Positions 11,700-22,847 of a DNA stretch of 64,000 nt are shown here, piece after piece (the first letter of the stretch is position 1; each line of letters starts with the position of its first letter). This DNA is from Trileptium ribeirensis. Lineage: Eukaryota > Nematoda > Enoplea > Enoplida > Thoracostomopsidae. Below the pieces are notes generated by a model that saw only the letters and a program-made list of their open reading frames with translations, had not been told where the DNA came from and ran no database searches. The position numbers were made by a program, and so were the translations under genes. The stretch is from the NCBI GenBank assembly GCA_030248225.1, contig JASANE010026423.1, forward strand, positions 1 to 64,000. The letters are read 5' to 3'.

Positions 11700-12949
11700 A
11701 CTTGAACCTGGGTCCTTAGATTTACGCTAATACGTTCCGGTTATTTAACAAGCCGCCCCCGATTGGCTGACGAACTACGTTATTAAAATTGGATAGTAGC
11801 GGTCGACTACTATTCAGTTGAAGTTTTGATCAATCTGGCTCCGATTCCAGATTGGCTGGTCGAACAGAGATCATGGCACCCGATGGCTGACCAGAGATAG
11901 TAGTTGGGAACTATCAGTGGCTCGATGTGGTATTCGAATCCTCGACCCTTACTCGCCCGGTCTTCCAAGAGCAACACTAATTGTTAAGCCACCCCCAGTT
12001 GGCTGGTAGACCCAACAAGTAATGCTACTAAACAGGATCCCACCTGTTCTTCTTGATCTGGTATTGCTTATATATTCGACACGAGGGGCTGAACTTTTTA
12101 ATATATACTACTAAATTCTATTTCTATCTACTCTATTGCCATTTCTTTTTCAAAAGAAAAAATAACATTACTAAGTATTTACGATTTTGAATAACAGGTC
12201 TTATTTGTGAAGTAAACGCTGTTAAGGCTCCGTTCTTTATCAATAACTCGTAGTTCCAGGAACAATACAAATACTAATAACGAGTCCAAAATCAGCGTAA
12301 TTTTTCACGCTCAAGATATAAAAAGCCGGAATTAAAATCACTTCCTTGCGCAATTCACTACTGAACTCAACCAGAATTAATCAACCAAGCTCTCAGAAAG
12401 TACATCTTGCTATTATTCGTTGCAGATAATACCTCAGTAAAATAGGAGAGCCATCGCTACAAGTGACACGCATAAGCTGACGCAAATAGTTAGCTAAATA
12501 ACTGAAAAATAAAACAATAATTATTTAAAGAAAACTTTGGAAACATCCGTGTATGAATTCCAACCAGTTGATCACAAGAATACTACTGCCGTAACTAAAA
12601 CTCATTAAACTCAAGTTAGCTAATAGGTAAAACAAAACAAAAATATGCAAATTAGGTAGTTGAAAACAATTAATTTTATAACTTTAAAATTTTAGGGTTT
12701 GAATTTGGTGGGGACCCAATATAATAATGAAATACAAATTTTAAACAAAAATTTATGGGATTTGGAACTATGAGACCCTTAGTAGCTTACTAACCCCCCC
12801 ACAATAATCGCAACGATAGGCAGCAATTAAGCTGTTAGCCGCTCGGCAAGATATGTACCGTAAGGGGCGCAGGTTCCAGGTATGATTCAGTGCTCAGCAA
12901 ACTGGCAGTGACCTCTGACCTCCCCAGTACGACCGCCATGTTATAGTAA
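11700..12949. other. GATTGGCTG-rich stretch, then non-coding DNA
   Basis: Between 11745 and 12005 the words GATTGGCTG or a close variant (GATGGCTG, GTTGGCTG) recur about five times at irregular spacing. The equivalent place in the other copy (14820-15000) has CGGACGGCT three times. From 12010 to 12949 I see AT-rich sequence with no gene or repeat match. Confidence 0.4.
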
Positions 12950-13068
12950 ATTTTTCATTTAGGCTTACCGGTAGGAGTTTGAAAACTAACGAATTTGAAA
13001 AGCGGCCTTCTGAAAAGTTGGATACGGGTCGGATTCGAACCCATAGTTTCTAACACTTAGATCTGCAG
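12950..13068 (+). repeat. dispersed tRNA-like repeat, copy 2, left part
   Basis: It matches about 10128-10225. It carries the B-box half of the tRNA-like segment (minus strand GGGTTCGAATCC near 13031-13042). It stops at ATCTGCAG, where the hAT element is inserted, and resumes at 14237. Confidence 0.65.
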
Positions 13069-14236
13069 CAGGGAATAACCGGAACCGGAACCGTACATTT
13101 AAAACGGATCCGGAACCGAAACCTGGTCTTCGAAATTTATATAGTAAAACAGATGAAGGAAGAAATGAAGGTATAGTGGATTTAAAAGGCATTAAAATAA
13201 CTTTTATATTAAACTTAATGTATTGTGATGGCATTATTGCTTTACCGAAACTTTAACGAGACTGAGGAAGCTAATAATGTTTATTTAGGGATCAATATGT
13301 CGGTTTTTGGACACCCAGGGCAAAAAGTGCCTTCCACTATACACCATTGCGTACACTGCCTCAAACTGATAATGCGTAAAACGCTTGGAGCGTAGAATAC
13401 ACAATTTCGCTCTGTCTCCAGTCGCCTCCCTTTACTACACATACGTTTGTTACACGTTCTTCTGTATGAAAGTTGAAATTATTGGTTTATATGATTCTAA
13501 GAGAAATAATAGATACAAGATAATTTTCTGACAAGTGGTCAGAGGCACTGTTTAGGCTAGTGTTGGACAAATAGTGCCAGTCAGTTACATTATAGTGATA
13601 ACTTTCTAATCAGAATGCTATAAATGAGACAAACTGTGATGCAACTCGCACAGTTTCAATAAATACAGTTCATTGCCAAGAAAGCAGTTTCTGGCTGCGT
13701 TGCAGATAACGTTAGTTTACTTCAATTTAGGCTGATGCCTCTACTTTAATTTTATTTACCAAGTTTACACGCGCACTGGCTGGTGCTTGACGCAACTTAT
13801 GTTAGCCAAGCATACGCAAGTACTTTTACGTCAGCTATACTCTGTTACCAAGTTGGACCGATTTAACTCGAACGTAATCCCGCAGACTGCTGAATGTGTA
13901 AAATAGCTGCTACAAGCATCGACCTGGCTTTTATTTGTTAACAAACTCCTGTAGGTTATTATGAAAAATTCCTACTGAAATTATGTGCCCTACTTACGTT
14001 TCACATGGCAAATTGCTTAGTTAATTTTTTCTTTTGCTTGGTTGTATTGGAACTTGATCATTGTAAAATAGATATTACGTGTTTGGACCACAGATGAAGC
14101 AAAAAAATATGCAAAATTTCAAACAAATTTTTTAAACTGGAATTGCGGTTCCGGTATGGTTTTTGTCCATTTGCCGGAACCACAACCGGAACACGATGTT
14201 CGCCAGAACCGTAACCGGAATTACGGTTACTCCCTG
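13069..14236. mobile_element. non-autonomous hAT element, copy 2 (complete)
   Basis: The element is 1168 bp. The left end CAGGGAATAACCGG and right end CCGGAATTACGG...ACTCCCTG are inverted repeats. The flanks are a perfect 8-bp duplication, ATCTGCAG, at 13061-13068 and 14237-14244. CCGGAACCGG-type subterminal repeats lie near both ends. There is no coding capacity. CAGGG ends with 8-bp duplications are diagnostic of the hAT superfamily. It interrupts the tRNA-like segment between its A and B boxes, so the duplication is unambiguous. Confidence 0.9.
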
Positions 14237-15010
14237 ATCTGCAGGCAGGCCCTCTACCTACTGAGCTATCCTGCCCATATTCACAGCAGTAATTAAGTCG
14301 CTATATTCGTAATGCACTACTCAAAATTATATTGTTGTTTTGATAAGGGTAAGTGACTGGACTGGTAATTCCTTATGACGGCTAATTAGCCTATTAAATG
14401 GGGACGGGAATGGTCACCAGAAGATGTGGGTTAAGGTGTGGCCATTATTACGCCGGAGGAGCTAGTGGTCGTGTCTTTGTCTTGGCGCGTGCCTGTTCTT
14501 TATGACGCAATGTATTCCGTTTAGCGCGACGGCGTGACTACCTCGCTTTGCTCTAATATTTAGATAGTTAATTAATACAGTGGTTAATAAAACGTTTATT
14601 CGAAGTTAGTAACAAATATGTAAGACACAATTCTTTAGCACCGCAACTGAATCAAACCGCTGCTCTTTTTGACTACGCCACTGATTTTGACCAATTTCTT
14701 GCTTATAGTTTAACCTAACTCAGGTGTTTGAGCGTACTATTATTCTGAGTGGTTGTCTGATAAGTTAGCGTTAGGTTAAGAACTAGTTACACGTTTTTCC
14801 TCGTGTGAGGTTCGTACGTATAGTCTCCGGACGGCTGACCCCGTACATTTATATGATTATCTTAGCCTCATCCTTAGATTGACGCTAATACGTTCTTTAA
14901 AGCAAACAGTATCCGGACGGCTTACCGATGGATATTACTACTTTAATAATGCTCTTGTGAGTTGGTACGTATGGTCTCCGGACGGCTGACCCGTACGTTT
15001 ATTTAATTTC
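14237..15010 (+). repeat. dispersed tRNA-like repeat, copy 2, right part
   Basis: It continues copy 2 after the hAT insertion. It carries the A-box half on the minus strand (GATAGCTCAGTAGGTAGAG, about 14249-14270) and then the CTATATTCG and CTTATGACGGCTA blocks shared with copy 1. Later blocks (about 14590-14900) match 10565-10860 and 11680-11740 loosely. Confidence 0.6.
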
Positions 15011-15047
15011 ATTAGCCTAATGTTTTAGAATTACCAGGAGCCCCTAG

Positions 15048-15132
15048 TAGTCTGGTAAAACCCTTGCAGTAGCCTGCTAAAACCCTTGCAGTAGCCTGCT
15101 AAAACCCTTGCTGCACCCTGGTAAAACCCTTA
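15048..15132. repeat. minisatellite, 23-bp unit
   Basis: The unit GCAGTAGCCTGCTAAAACCC plus TTG is present in two near-perfect and two degenerate copies. Confidence 0.8.
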
Positions 15133-16235
15133 ACCAACAAAAATACTGCAACGCATAGTCACACCCAAGAAAAAACTACACTAGCTACGTATGTATCGTG
15201 TTGGAAATATGATGATTTATTTTAGCTTTGCGATCTACAGTTAGTAGTAAACACATGCTTAAAGTCCAGTGTAGTCCATACATGCACAAGTTTCTACATC
15301 GCACAGGGTGGTAGCCAGTAGTGCGAGAGGAAGGCAGGTGCACGGTGGGAGGTAATCGCAGGAGTATAATGTTAAAGACTTTCAAGTTTCATAACTCAAA
15401 CTCTGCTCAATCTTCTATTTTTTGAAAATTTTCCCCAGTGTCTCCATAAATGTCACCTAATTTTCGCCAATTTGAGCCTATTTTTCTTAGTTTCTGTGAA
15501 TCTTTGCAGAAACAATTTTATGGCAGTCGAGGAGAATTCCATGTCTCAAAGTTGGTGCTTTGCTACAAGGGCAAAACAGATTCAAGAAATAATCAATGCT
15601 TACTGCTCATAATGTCGACTGAACTTTTGCCCTACTAAGAATCTCGATCACTTAACATCGAATCCCTTACCATAGCTAATAAACCATTTCGGAGCTTTTG
15701 CTTATGTGTTCTAAGCAACGTCGGAAACGCGCGTGGCACTAACGTGTGTGCAAACATATGATGTTCGTTAGTACAACCATAAGTCGACAATGGTTGGCTT
15801 TTGGTACAAAAGAGTGTTTAAAAATGTATACTTCTTAGTGTCGATAAAAGCCGAAGAATTCTTATGAGACAAACCCTTCGCTTATATATTATATTCGTGC
15901 CACATGTTCATCCGTGAACTGGTTGCAGATTAGGCGTCTCATGGGAGACCATTATCCGAAATCAAGTCATCGAGATCTACACCTTTGCTTGATATCACTT
16001 TTTGTTGGATAACTGGCTGTTTAGGTACTGATTATTTTTAAACGACACAAGTCGTTTGCGTCGATCTTTCCAATAGCGATATCATATTGCGTATTTTTAT
16101 GCATACGAGTGTGCTTAACGGAATAAATCGTGCTGAATTTGATGGTTTTATAATCTAGAGTCCAACTTGACTATTGCAGCAGTTGCAATGTTCAAACAGT
16201 TGTTTTGATGGTAATGAACAAAAACTAATAAAAAA
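15133..16235. other. intergenic, nothing recognised
   Basis: No gene or repeat was found. This would be the place for the 3' LTR of retroelement A, but I find no match to sequence on the other side of that element. Confidence 0.4.
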
Positions 16236-16375
16236 GTAACTATCCGACGGACACCCCAGAACCCGCAAGGGCTGTCCATATTCCTACGCCTGAGTAACAG
16301 AAATAAAAAAGCTTCGAAAAGCTTCGTGCGGGCCTCTTCCGCAAGCCTTCAAGACGAACAGCCCACCCGGGCGAG
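16236..16375 (+). repeat. GC-rich module, copy R1
   Basis: It shares about 140 bp with 33170-33308 and, less well, 32722-32855, all in the same orientation. It starts at TATCCGACGGACACC and ends at ACCCGGGCGA. It lies immediately beyond the 3' side of retroelement A. Its identity is unknown. Confidence 0.8.
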
Positions 16376-16936
16376 TGGTGTGCCGGTTGATTTGCACCAC
16401 ACTCGCTCCTGTGGACACCCGTGCCCCAGAAGTTGTCGAATTAGTCTCTCAGGAGCGGCTTGTTGCCCGAATCGTCCAGCTCTTCCCAGTAATCGAGCTT
16501 TTGGAATTTCGCCAGTTGGATTGGGCGCATTACGTGCGGCTGATACGTGCGGAGCCAGCGCCGGGTGTTCGTGGGCAGGGTGCGGAGGAGGGCTACGCTG
16601 CGTAGTTGGACCTCCGTTGGCGACAGATGCTGGTTCAGTATCTCGGTAACGGCGGTGACGAAACCTAAACAATTCCAAGATCGTCAGGTAATAGTGTTCG
16701 GTAGCGCCACCGAGTTGCCGGCCATTGTGAGCGAAACCGCCGTATAGATAATGTTCATTTGCCAGCATGGTTCGGTTGGATCGTTTGGGAGCAACCGCGT
16801 CCCAGAAGTGTGAGCTGCTCATGTAGTTTCTGGAGACAGCCGGGTACCGATGTCTATCGCATATTGCAGGTGTGTGTAGCACTCCTTGCGGGATCCGAGG
16901 CGCCTGAAGGTCGTTGAGGCTGTAGCTGCGGCGCAT
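16349..16936 (-). CDS. unknown 195-aa frame downstream of integrase
   Basis: The frame is open, arginine-rich, on the same strand and downstream of pol of retroelement A. No signal peptide, membrane helix or known motif is visible. Its last codons run into the repeated module R1. It could be a 3' accessory frame, an extended pol tail or chance; GC content is higher here than in the flanks, which lengthens random frames. I do not recognise it. Confidence 0.25.
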   Translation of the reverse strand: MRRSYSLNDLQAPRIPQGVLHTPAICDRHRYPAVSRNYMSSSHFWDAVAPKRSNRTMLANEHYLYGGFAHNGRQLGGATEHYYLTILELFRFRHRRYRDTEPASVANGGPTTQRSPPPHPAHEHPALAPHVSAARNAPNPTGEIPKARLLGRAGRFGQQAAPERLIRQLLGHGCPQERVWCKSTGTPLARVGCSS

Positions 16937-17193
16937 CTAGAATGGAGGAAGCACTAGTAAGTTTACATAATACGGATGAAAATTAGGTCCGCCTAAACTT
17001 TCATTCCTCTTCTTCGATTTGCGCGGAATTTGAGTTCTACCTCGGGGTACGTGCCATTGTGGTAGGCAACTTAGTCTACCTGCGGGTCCAACTGATCGAA
17101 CTCGGATTCCTCATTGGGTGGCGGTCGGGGTACGCGCTGTCGCCATGCGGCGGGGTGTAATTCTTGGCTTGAGGGGTAGCGTGGGAACGTAGT

Positions 17194-17780
17194 TTATGGC
17201 CGCGTCCCATCTGGAGAGCGCGCTCCCATCAAAAGTGGTCTGGGGGTCAGTATTGGGGCGCTGGTCATTGAGGTGGTGACACTGGTAGATTGTGGGCGTG
17301 TAGTAGAGGCTAGTCTAGTAGAGGTTCCTGTTGTGTCGGTAATAGTCGTTTCTAGTTCCTGGAAAGTCGCGCGTCTGGGTCTGCGTAAGGCGTCTCCTAC
17401 TTCCTCGCCCGATGCTGCGCCATATGGCATAAAGACTCGGTCTCTAGCCTGACGATGCATATGATGCCTAGTTGGGGCCGCTGCATGGGTGGTACTGAGC
17501 CGTATTATTCCTGAGGAGGTGGTAGTAGCAGTGGCGCGCCCAACTCGGTAATGGTCACTGTGGATGGACCCGGTTGCTCGGTGTAGGTAAACTGAATAGT
17601 TGAACCTTCTCGTGCCAGTATGCCTTGTTTCCGTTGCGTGGTTCGTCCGACAAGGGCCTTCCCTCGTTCGTCCAGCGGTGCTCGTGTGCGAGCAGGAGTA
17701 CTTAGTGTCACTGCTCGCCCAGTTCCTCTCCGAGGTGCTGGCGTTTCACTGCTTGATCCCGCGAGGGTGAATTCGCTCAT
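17194..17780 (-). pseudogene. broken pol-tail or accessory coding, unknown
   Basis: Two frames, 17505-17780 (91 aa) and 17194-17460 (88 aa), lie in different phases, are rich in Thr, Ser, Arg and Pro, and look disordered. They lie between the integrase tail and the 3' unknown frame of element A. They are probably remnants of one low-complexity region. Confidence 0.25.
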
Positions 17781-17905
17781 TGAACCAGAGGTCCCTGGCT
17801 GCGCGCTAGGCGTTCTAGAGCCACTGCTTGATGTCTCTTGTCTGAACGGGGAGTTCAGCTGAAGATGGCTCCTGTGAGGTTTCGCTAGTTAACTCGTCGT
17901 CTGCT

Positions 17906-18340
17906 TCAACTGCTCTCGCTTGTGGTATCCTCTTCAGAAGTCTCCGACAAAGAGCAGAACATTGGCAACCCTGGAGGTGGCTGCGTCATGGGCGCTTCAC
18001 GAAAGACCCACTGGTGAGGACACATAGGTCTGTCAGCAGCGGCTGGTGGGGCTCTATGAGGATGCATTGTTGTATACACCCCTACGGTTTGAGTTGACAT
18101 TTCCATAGGCACTCGCTGGCGGGATGCCATGATGTATTCAGCTGGTCGCGATTGAAATAGTGGGTGGTCCTGCGCGGCGAGCATAATTGCGTAGCGTAGA
18201 CCCCCTGAGGTGTATGGTCCTGGTACGACGATTCCGCCTGAAGCTCCGCGTGGCGTGGTGGACAGCGGGATGTCCGCTGGGTAGAAATGTTGTCCCTCGA
18301 GTATTCCAAAGCCTACAGTCGGTAAACGGGACTTCCTCAC
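17906..18340 (-). pseudogene. extension downstream of integrase, 144 aa
   Basis: The frame is open, proline-rich with an acidic serine-rich end, and in the same phase as the integrase C-terminal frame at 18581-19042, with stops between. This suggests that pol of this lineage has a long disordered C-terminal extension. No motif is recognised. Confidence 0.35.
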
Positions 18341-18580
18341 TGGTAGCCACTATTCTTTCCATCGTGGTCACTGGCACAGTATGTTGTCCATATTCTACCT
18401 GCGTATCTCGGCTACCAGGTTCTGGTATGTATGAGAATGCCTCCCGGCTGGTAGCATGTTCCTGCGCTATAGGTGGCCAGGATGGTTCTATTTCTCTGTC
18501 TGGGTCACTTAGTGGGATCCGATTTCTGACCGTCCTTGGATTTTGAGGTTCGTAATCGTCTGTCCGATACTTAGTGTGTT

Positions 18581-19042
18581 CTATTGCTGCTTGTTCTGCC
18601 TCGATGTCCGGCGATATAAATTAGGGTCATTGGGGTCAACCATTTCTACACTCTCGGTATCAGAGCTATCACTGATTGCTGTTCTTACTGTGCGTACTGC
18701 TACCTCGTCGACCGGTACTATCTCAGTGACACAATCCCTATCAGCGATAATTCGTTGGGTCACCTCACTGAAATCTCTTTCCAGTATGGAAGCGTGTACT
18801 TGACCTAGCCAATCTCCTACGTTGGGTACTGGATCCAATGCCTTAAAACACGGCTTAGTTCTATTAATGTGCACGACATCGGCCATACCTTCCGGGTTAG
18901 AATGCATTCTTACGCGCATGCACGGCGGGGTGATCCCTAGTATTTCGCATGGTCCACACCAACGAGGCGTGAGTTTCCCAGATGCTCCTGGCGTGGTATC
19001 GTGCCTATAAACCCAGACTTCCCGTATGATAGCGTGGTTCAC
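18581..19042 (-). pseudogene. integrase C-terminal domain of element A
   Basis: The frame has the G-K-L-T-P-R-W-x-G-P pattern typical of the Ty3/gypsy integrase C-terminal domain (GPY/F-like; here R-W-C-G-P-C-E-I). It is followed by D-V-V-H-I-N-R-T-K-P, corresponding to the usual HxxRLKP ending, and an acidic tail. This domain binds DNA and helps target integration. It follows the catalytic core at 19206-19781, in a different frame from it. Confidence 0.75.
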
Positions 19043-19205
19043 GAGCTTGTCTATCGTACCTCAGCCGGTTCAACTCTTGGGCGGCTTTAATCGACTGGTA
19101 AGCACGCTCCGTAATAGAAGCCATCGAGTGCTGTGCGTTGGCCCTATAGGAGTGAGCACCTGTGTACCCAGTGCTGTGCTATGCGTATTGTATTCTCCGG
19201 GCAAC

Positions 19206-19781
19206 CTAGGATAAAATCCGTGCATTAGCAAAAATGGTGGCTGTGTGTACCGAAGAATTATAAGCCATTATGCAAAATGGTAAGGATACATCCCACGAAT
19301 GGTGATCATTCTGTGGTACACTCACGCGTAATAAATGTAATAGTGTCCTATTAAATCTTTCGATCTCACCATTTGCTTGCGGATGATATGCTAGACTCAT
19401 GTGCCGAAATATTTGCATTTATTGGCACAGCTCTTCGAACATATGCGCGGTAAAAGCACCTCCTCTATCATAATACAGCTCCCTGGGAGCTCTGTACCTA
19501 TTGACTACCTCATATAGGAATATGTGAGCAGCGGTGTGAGCGTCCTGGTGCCTTATTGGCACTGCTATTGCAAATTTTGTAAATTGATCTATAAATGCAA
19601 TAACATAGCGATTGCCTGCTTGCGACCTGACTTGAATATCAACTATGTCTACAAATACGCGATACATTGGTTGATTTGCCAACGGAACCCTACCCAATCC
19701 GGTGGTTATCCGAGAAATTGGGTCCTTCGCGGAGTGGCATAGTGTGTATTGCCTGATCCATTGTTGTACGTGTTCGGACAT
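19206..19781 (-). pseudogene. integrase catalytic core of element A, split by a stop
   Basis: Two consecutive frames share one phase, split by TAA at 19419-19421. The first (120 aa) ends the zinc-binding region, with Y-T-L-C where C-x-x-C is expected: the first cysteine is lost. It contains the catalytic aspartates in F-V-D-I-V-D (residue 45) and Y-Y-D-R-G-G (residue 105). The second frame has H-P-Q-A-N-G-E-I-E-R-F-N-R-T-L with the catalytic glutamate. This is the DDE integrase that inserts retroelement cDNA. The stop and the altered cysteine imply inactivity. Confidence 0.85.
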
Positions 19782-19813
19782 ACCTTTCCAATAGTAGAAC
19801 TGTTTTAACTTAG

Positions 19814-20686
19814 CTATAAGCCGGTCACCATGATGCCAGGATGCCCTCCATATAAGGTGTTATATTCGTGTTTGAGTATTTGCTGTACTAATGTGATCGG
19901 GACACATAATTTGTAATTTATGTCCCCGGGTTGTAGTGGGTACATGTATAGTATTTTGGTGTCCGCGGCTAATTCAAAATAATGTGCCCGCATTTCTATT
20001 CTTAGCGCGCCCAATTCGGCCTTAGGCCGGGTTTTGTTATAGAGATACCAACAAATTGGACCTAATTCTGGATCGTTTCGTTGGATGTAGGGCAAAAGCC
20101 GCACTAAATTAAAATCTGGGAGGTCCGAAAAGAACGGCAAATATATGTTCTCATGAGTATCCTGTGCGTCCTCGATTCGGAAGGTTGGTAGTATTTCGGT
20201 TTCGTAGTGCATCATTAATTTCATGAGCCTATCAAACTGCTGTTCGGTCGGTAAAGTGGTTGCTCTTAGGCCCATTGTTTCTGATTCGATGCGAAATGGT
20301 CTTTTGGGACCTCGAGCCTGAGGTCTGCCTTCAGGTACCGAGATAGTGGTTGTACGCACCGACATTACTGGAGTCTCTCCCGGATCCATTCTAATTGGAA
20401 TAGCACTTAGCGTGACGGCTTGTTGTGTCAGCGTTGCTGGGGGCGCTGTAGTTGCTTCGTGTCGGCAACTAGTTGCGATGGGATTGCTTCGGGGTTGGGC
20501 TGGCCTGGGGGAGCCATTGGTTTCCTGTAATAGGGGTTGGTGCACCTGTTGCAAGCGGTGCGACAGCACGTACGGGATACGGCAGGTGCGATTGATCCCA
20601 TGCTGCGCAGGTTGTTGGTAGACGAGGTCCGGTGGGTCGTCCCCGACCCACCATAAGGATTTCATAGGTGTCAAATACTTCCTCAA
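19814..20686 (-). pseudogene. linker and integrase zinc-binding N-terminus of element A
   Basis: This is a 290-aa open frame. The first 150 residues are proline- and arginine-rich with no domain. Its C-terminus, ending K-H-E-Y-N-T-L-Y-G-G-H-P-G, provides the two histidines of the HHCC integrase zinc finger, whose cysteine half lies in the next frame downstream. The linker between RNase H and integrase is unusually long compared with ordinary Ty3/gypsy pol. Confidence 0.65.
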
Positions 20687-21011
20687 CTACAGATGGGTCG
20701 TAGCTAAGATCGCGCGATAGAGCATCTGCGTTGCCATTTTCCTTGCCTGGTCTATACAATATCTCGAATCCCCCAAACTCGAGTAATAGTTCACTTCGCC
20801 ATTGGGATAAGCGGGAATTTCTGGGTGCTTTATCAAACAGGGTTTTAAGTGGTTTGTGATCGGTCTCGACGTGAAATTTGTGTCCTACCATATAATGTTT
20901 GAAATGCAGTGCAGCCCACCTAATTGCGAGTGCCTCGGTTTTTATTGCGAGGTATCTGCTTTGATAATCGAGGAGGGCCTTACTCGCGTATGCAATGGGT
21001 TTGATTACCAA
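20469..21011 (-). pseudogene. RNase H of element A
   Basis: This 180-aa frame begins at the end of the RT domain. It has Y-A-S-K-A-L, I-K-T-E-A-L-A-I-R-W-A (catalytic Glu), F-H-V-E-T-D-H-K-P-L (Asp) and G-N-A-D-A-L-S-R, the hallmark set of Ty3/gypsy RNase H. It degrades the RNA strand of RNA-DNA hybrids during reverse transcription. Its end overlaps the start of the next frame in another phase. Confidence 0.85.
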
Positions 21012-21480
21012 ATGGGCCTCAAATGATGGTGAGAATACTAGTATGTCATCGATGTATATCAGACATTTCTCTCACTCAAGTCCCTTCAAAATCATTGACA
21101 CGCAGCGCTGAAAGGCTCCAGGGGATGAGTTTAGACCGAACGGTAGGACATTATACTAGTACTGTCCGTGTACCGTCACAAAAGATGTTTTATCTTTGGT
21201 TTAGGGATCTAATTCTAATTGCCAAAATCCTTTGTTTAAGTCTAAACTTGACATTAATTTCGTGTTCCTGAGGCATCCTAGTATGTCGTCTATGCGTTAC
21301 AGTGGGTACGCATCTTGTTCCGCAACCGTGTTGACCTTCCGTAAGTCGACACAGAGTTGGAGAGAGCCATCGCTCTTTGTTACGTAGACTATTGGAGACC
21401 CCCCAGGTGAACTCGATGAGGCATAAGGCCTGCGTCCAACATGCTGTTTAGTTCTTCCCTAAATGGATCGCGTAAAGAAT
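21012..21480 (-). pseudogene. reverse transcriptase remnant of element A
   Basis: The YIDD active-site box followed by ILVFS is encoded at about 21030-21056. About 300 bp upstream (about 21326-21390) is the conserved K-S-D-G-S-L-Q-L-C-V-D box of Ty3/gypsy RT. The frame between them is broken by indels, so no long frame exists. Order and spacing to RNase H are normal. Confidence 0.8.
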
Positions 21481-21812
21481 GCGCCAGCCTATACGATGCT
21501 TGCTTGATTGGTTTTGCATCCCCGGTTTCTATGCGATGTCGGTGTTCGGTGTATCGTCCTTGGTCAAAATCATGCGTGTGAATACGTCTGCATTTTCAGC
21601 GATTGCAGTTTTCAATTGTTTCAACTCGAAGGGCGACAGTAATGTCCTATCAAAGTCTATTTTACTCAATTACTGTTTGAGCCCGTTCGTGATCAATGGA
21701 GCGTTTTACCGCTTCGATATGATGGATAATCCTTTCAGGGTAGGAGGTTATATGATTTAGCTGTTTAGCCTCCTTATGTTCCTCATATCGTATTAAATTT
21801 TGATTGGTGTCC

Positions 21813-22562
21813 TTAAAAAATTTGTATGGTTGGATTGCACACGGCCTCAATGTGTCCAATAGTTTGTCCTGAGTATATGGTGACCGGGGTGTTACCAAAA
21901 TTGATTACTGCGATTGGTATAGTCCGCTGACTCCTAAGCACCAATGCGTGTGCCATTGCGATGTCAGTCATTTCAGGAGCAGGGACAAACAGAGCGGGTC
22001 CTACACCTGTATCTGCAATTTCAGGGATAGCGTTGATAAACGTTTCTGTATTTGGTTCAATGGTGTTGAGCTTCCTGCACATTACGGCGATTAGCGGTGG
22101 GTCGTAACGCTCCAAACCTGCAAAAGGTATTTTGGCCTCTTCCCCGTCTACTGCAATTTCTAAACAGCACTCGCGAAAGTCGATATTGCATTTTGGTAGT
22201 TGGGACATGGAATTTGTTCCTAAAATGTAGTGATATGGGTCGGCTTGGGTGACGAAGAATTCAGTCTGCACCTTAATGGGTCCAATTGACAAGGGTACGC
22301 TTATACTACCGTCCAATGCTAATTCCTGCTTGGTGGCCGATACTATCCGTGTTGAGTCGTCTGGACTGGGCTGAACGCCTAGCTTGCTTACCAGATATTG
22401 TGATACGATAGAGACGTCCGCGCCCGTATCGATCAACGTGAGGACTGGTGTCCGGTAGATGAAAGCATTAACGAGTAACGGTGCGTCCACGTGGTGAATT
22501 GCGTTGACCTGCCTGTGATAGGCTACTGTACGATGTCCCCTACGTTGTGCACGCTCGGACAC
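21813..22562 (-). pseudogene. aspartic protease of element A
   Basis: This 249-codon frame contains L-I-D-T-G-A-D-V-S-I-V (catalytic DTGA at residues 45-48 of the frame) and Y-I-L-G at 113-115, the second conserved element of retroviral proteases. It is followed by a pol linker. It has no ATG at its start. The frame is continuous, through a TAG at 22848-22850, with the envelope frame upstream. That means the protease directly follows env in the same phase. It processes the polyproteins. Confidence 0.85.
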
Positions 22563-22847
22563 TGCAAATAGTTCAGTGGGCTCTACCAGAACGACGTCTT
22601 CGTCCTCGTTGGTATTGTTTATCCGAGCTGACCGGAGAGGGCTCAGTGCGCGTAACTCTAGGTGTTCCGAGGAAGCGGCTGGGGCTGAGACTGTTGGTCG
22701 AGCCGTGTCTGAGGTGCCGTACTCGTTCCGAGTCTTGATGCTTAACTCAGGTCTCCTTGGGTCCGTGCGGCTACATGGTCGTTGCTGCCACCAGCGCTGT
22801 AAGCGTCCTTTTATGCATTTTGGGCAGAAACCGGCTTTCTTCCTAAA

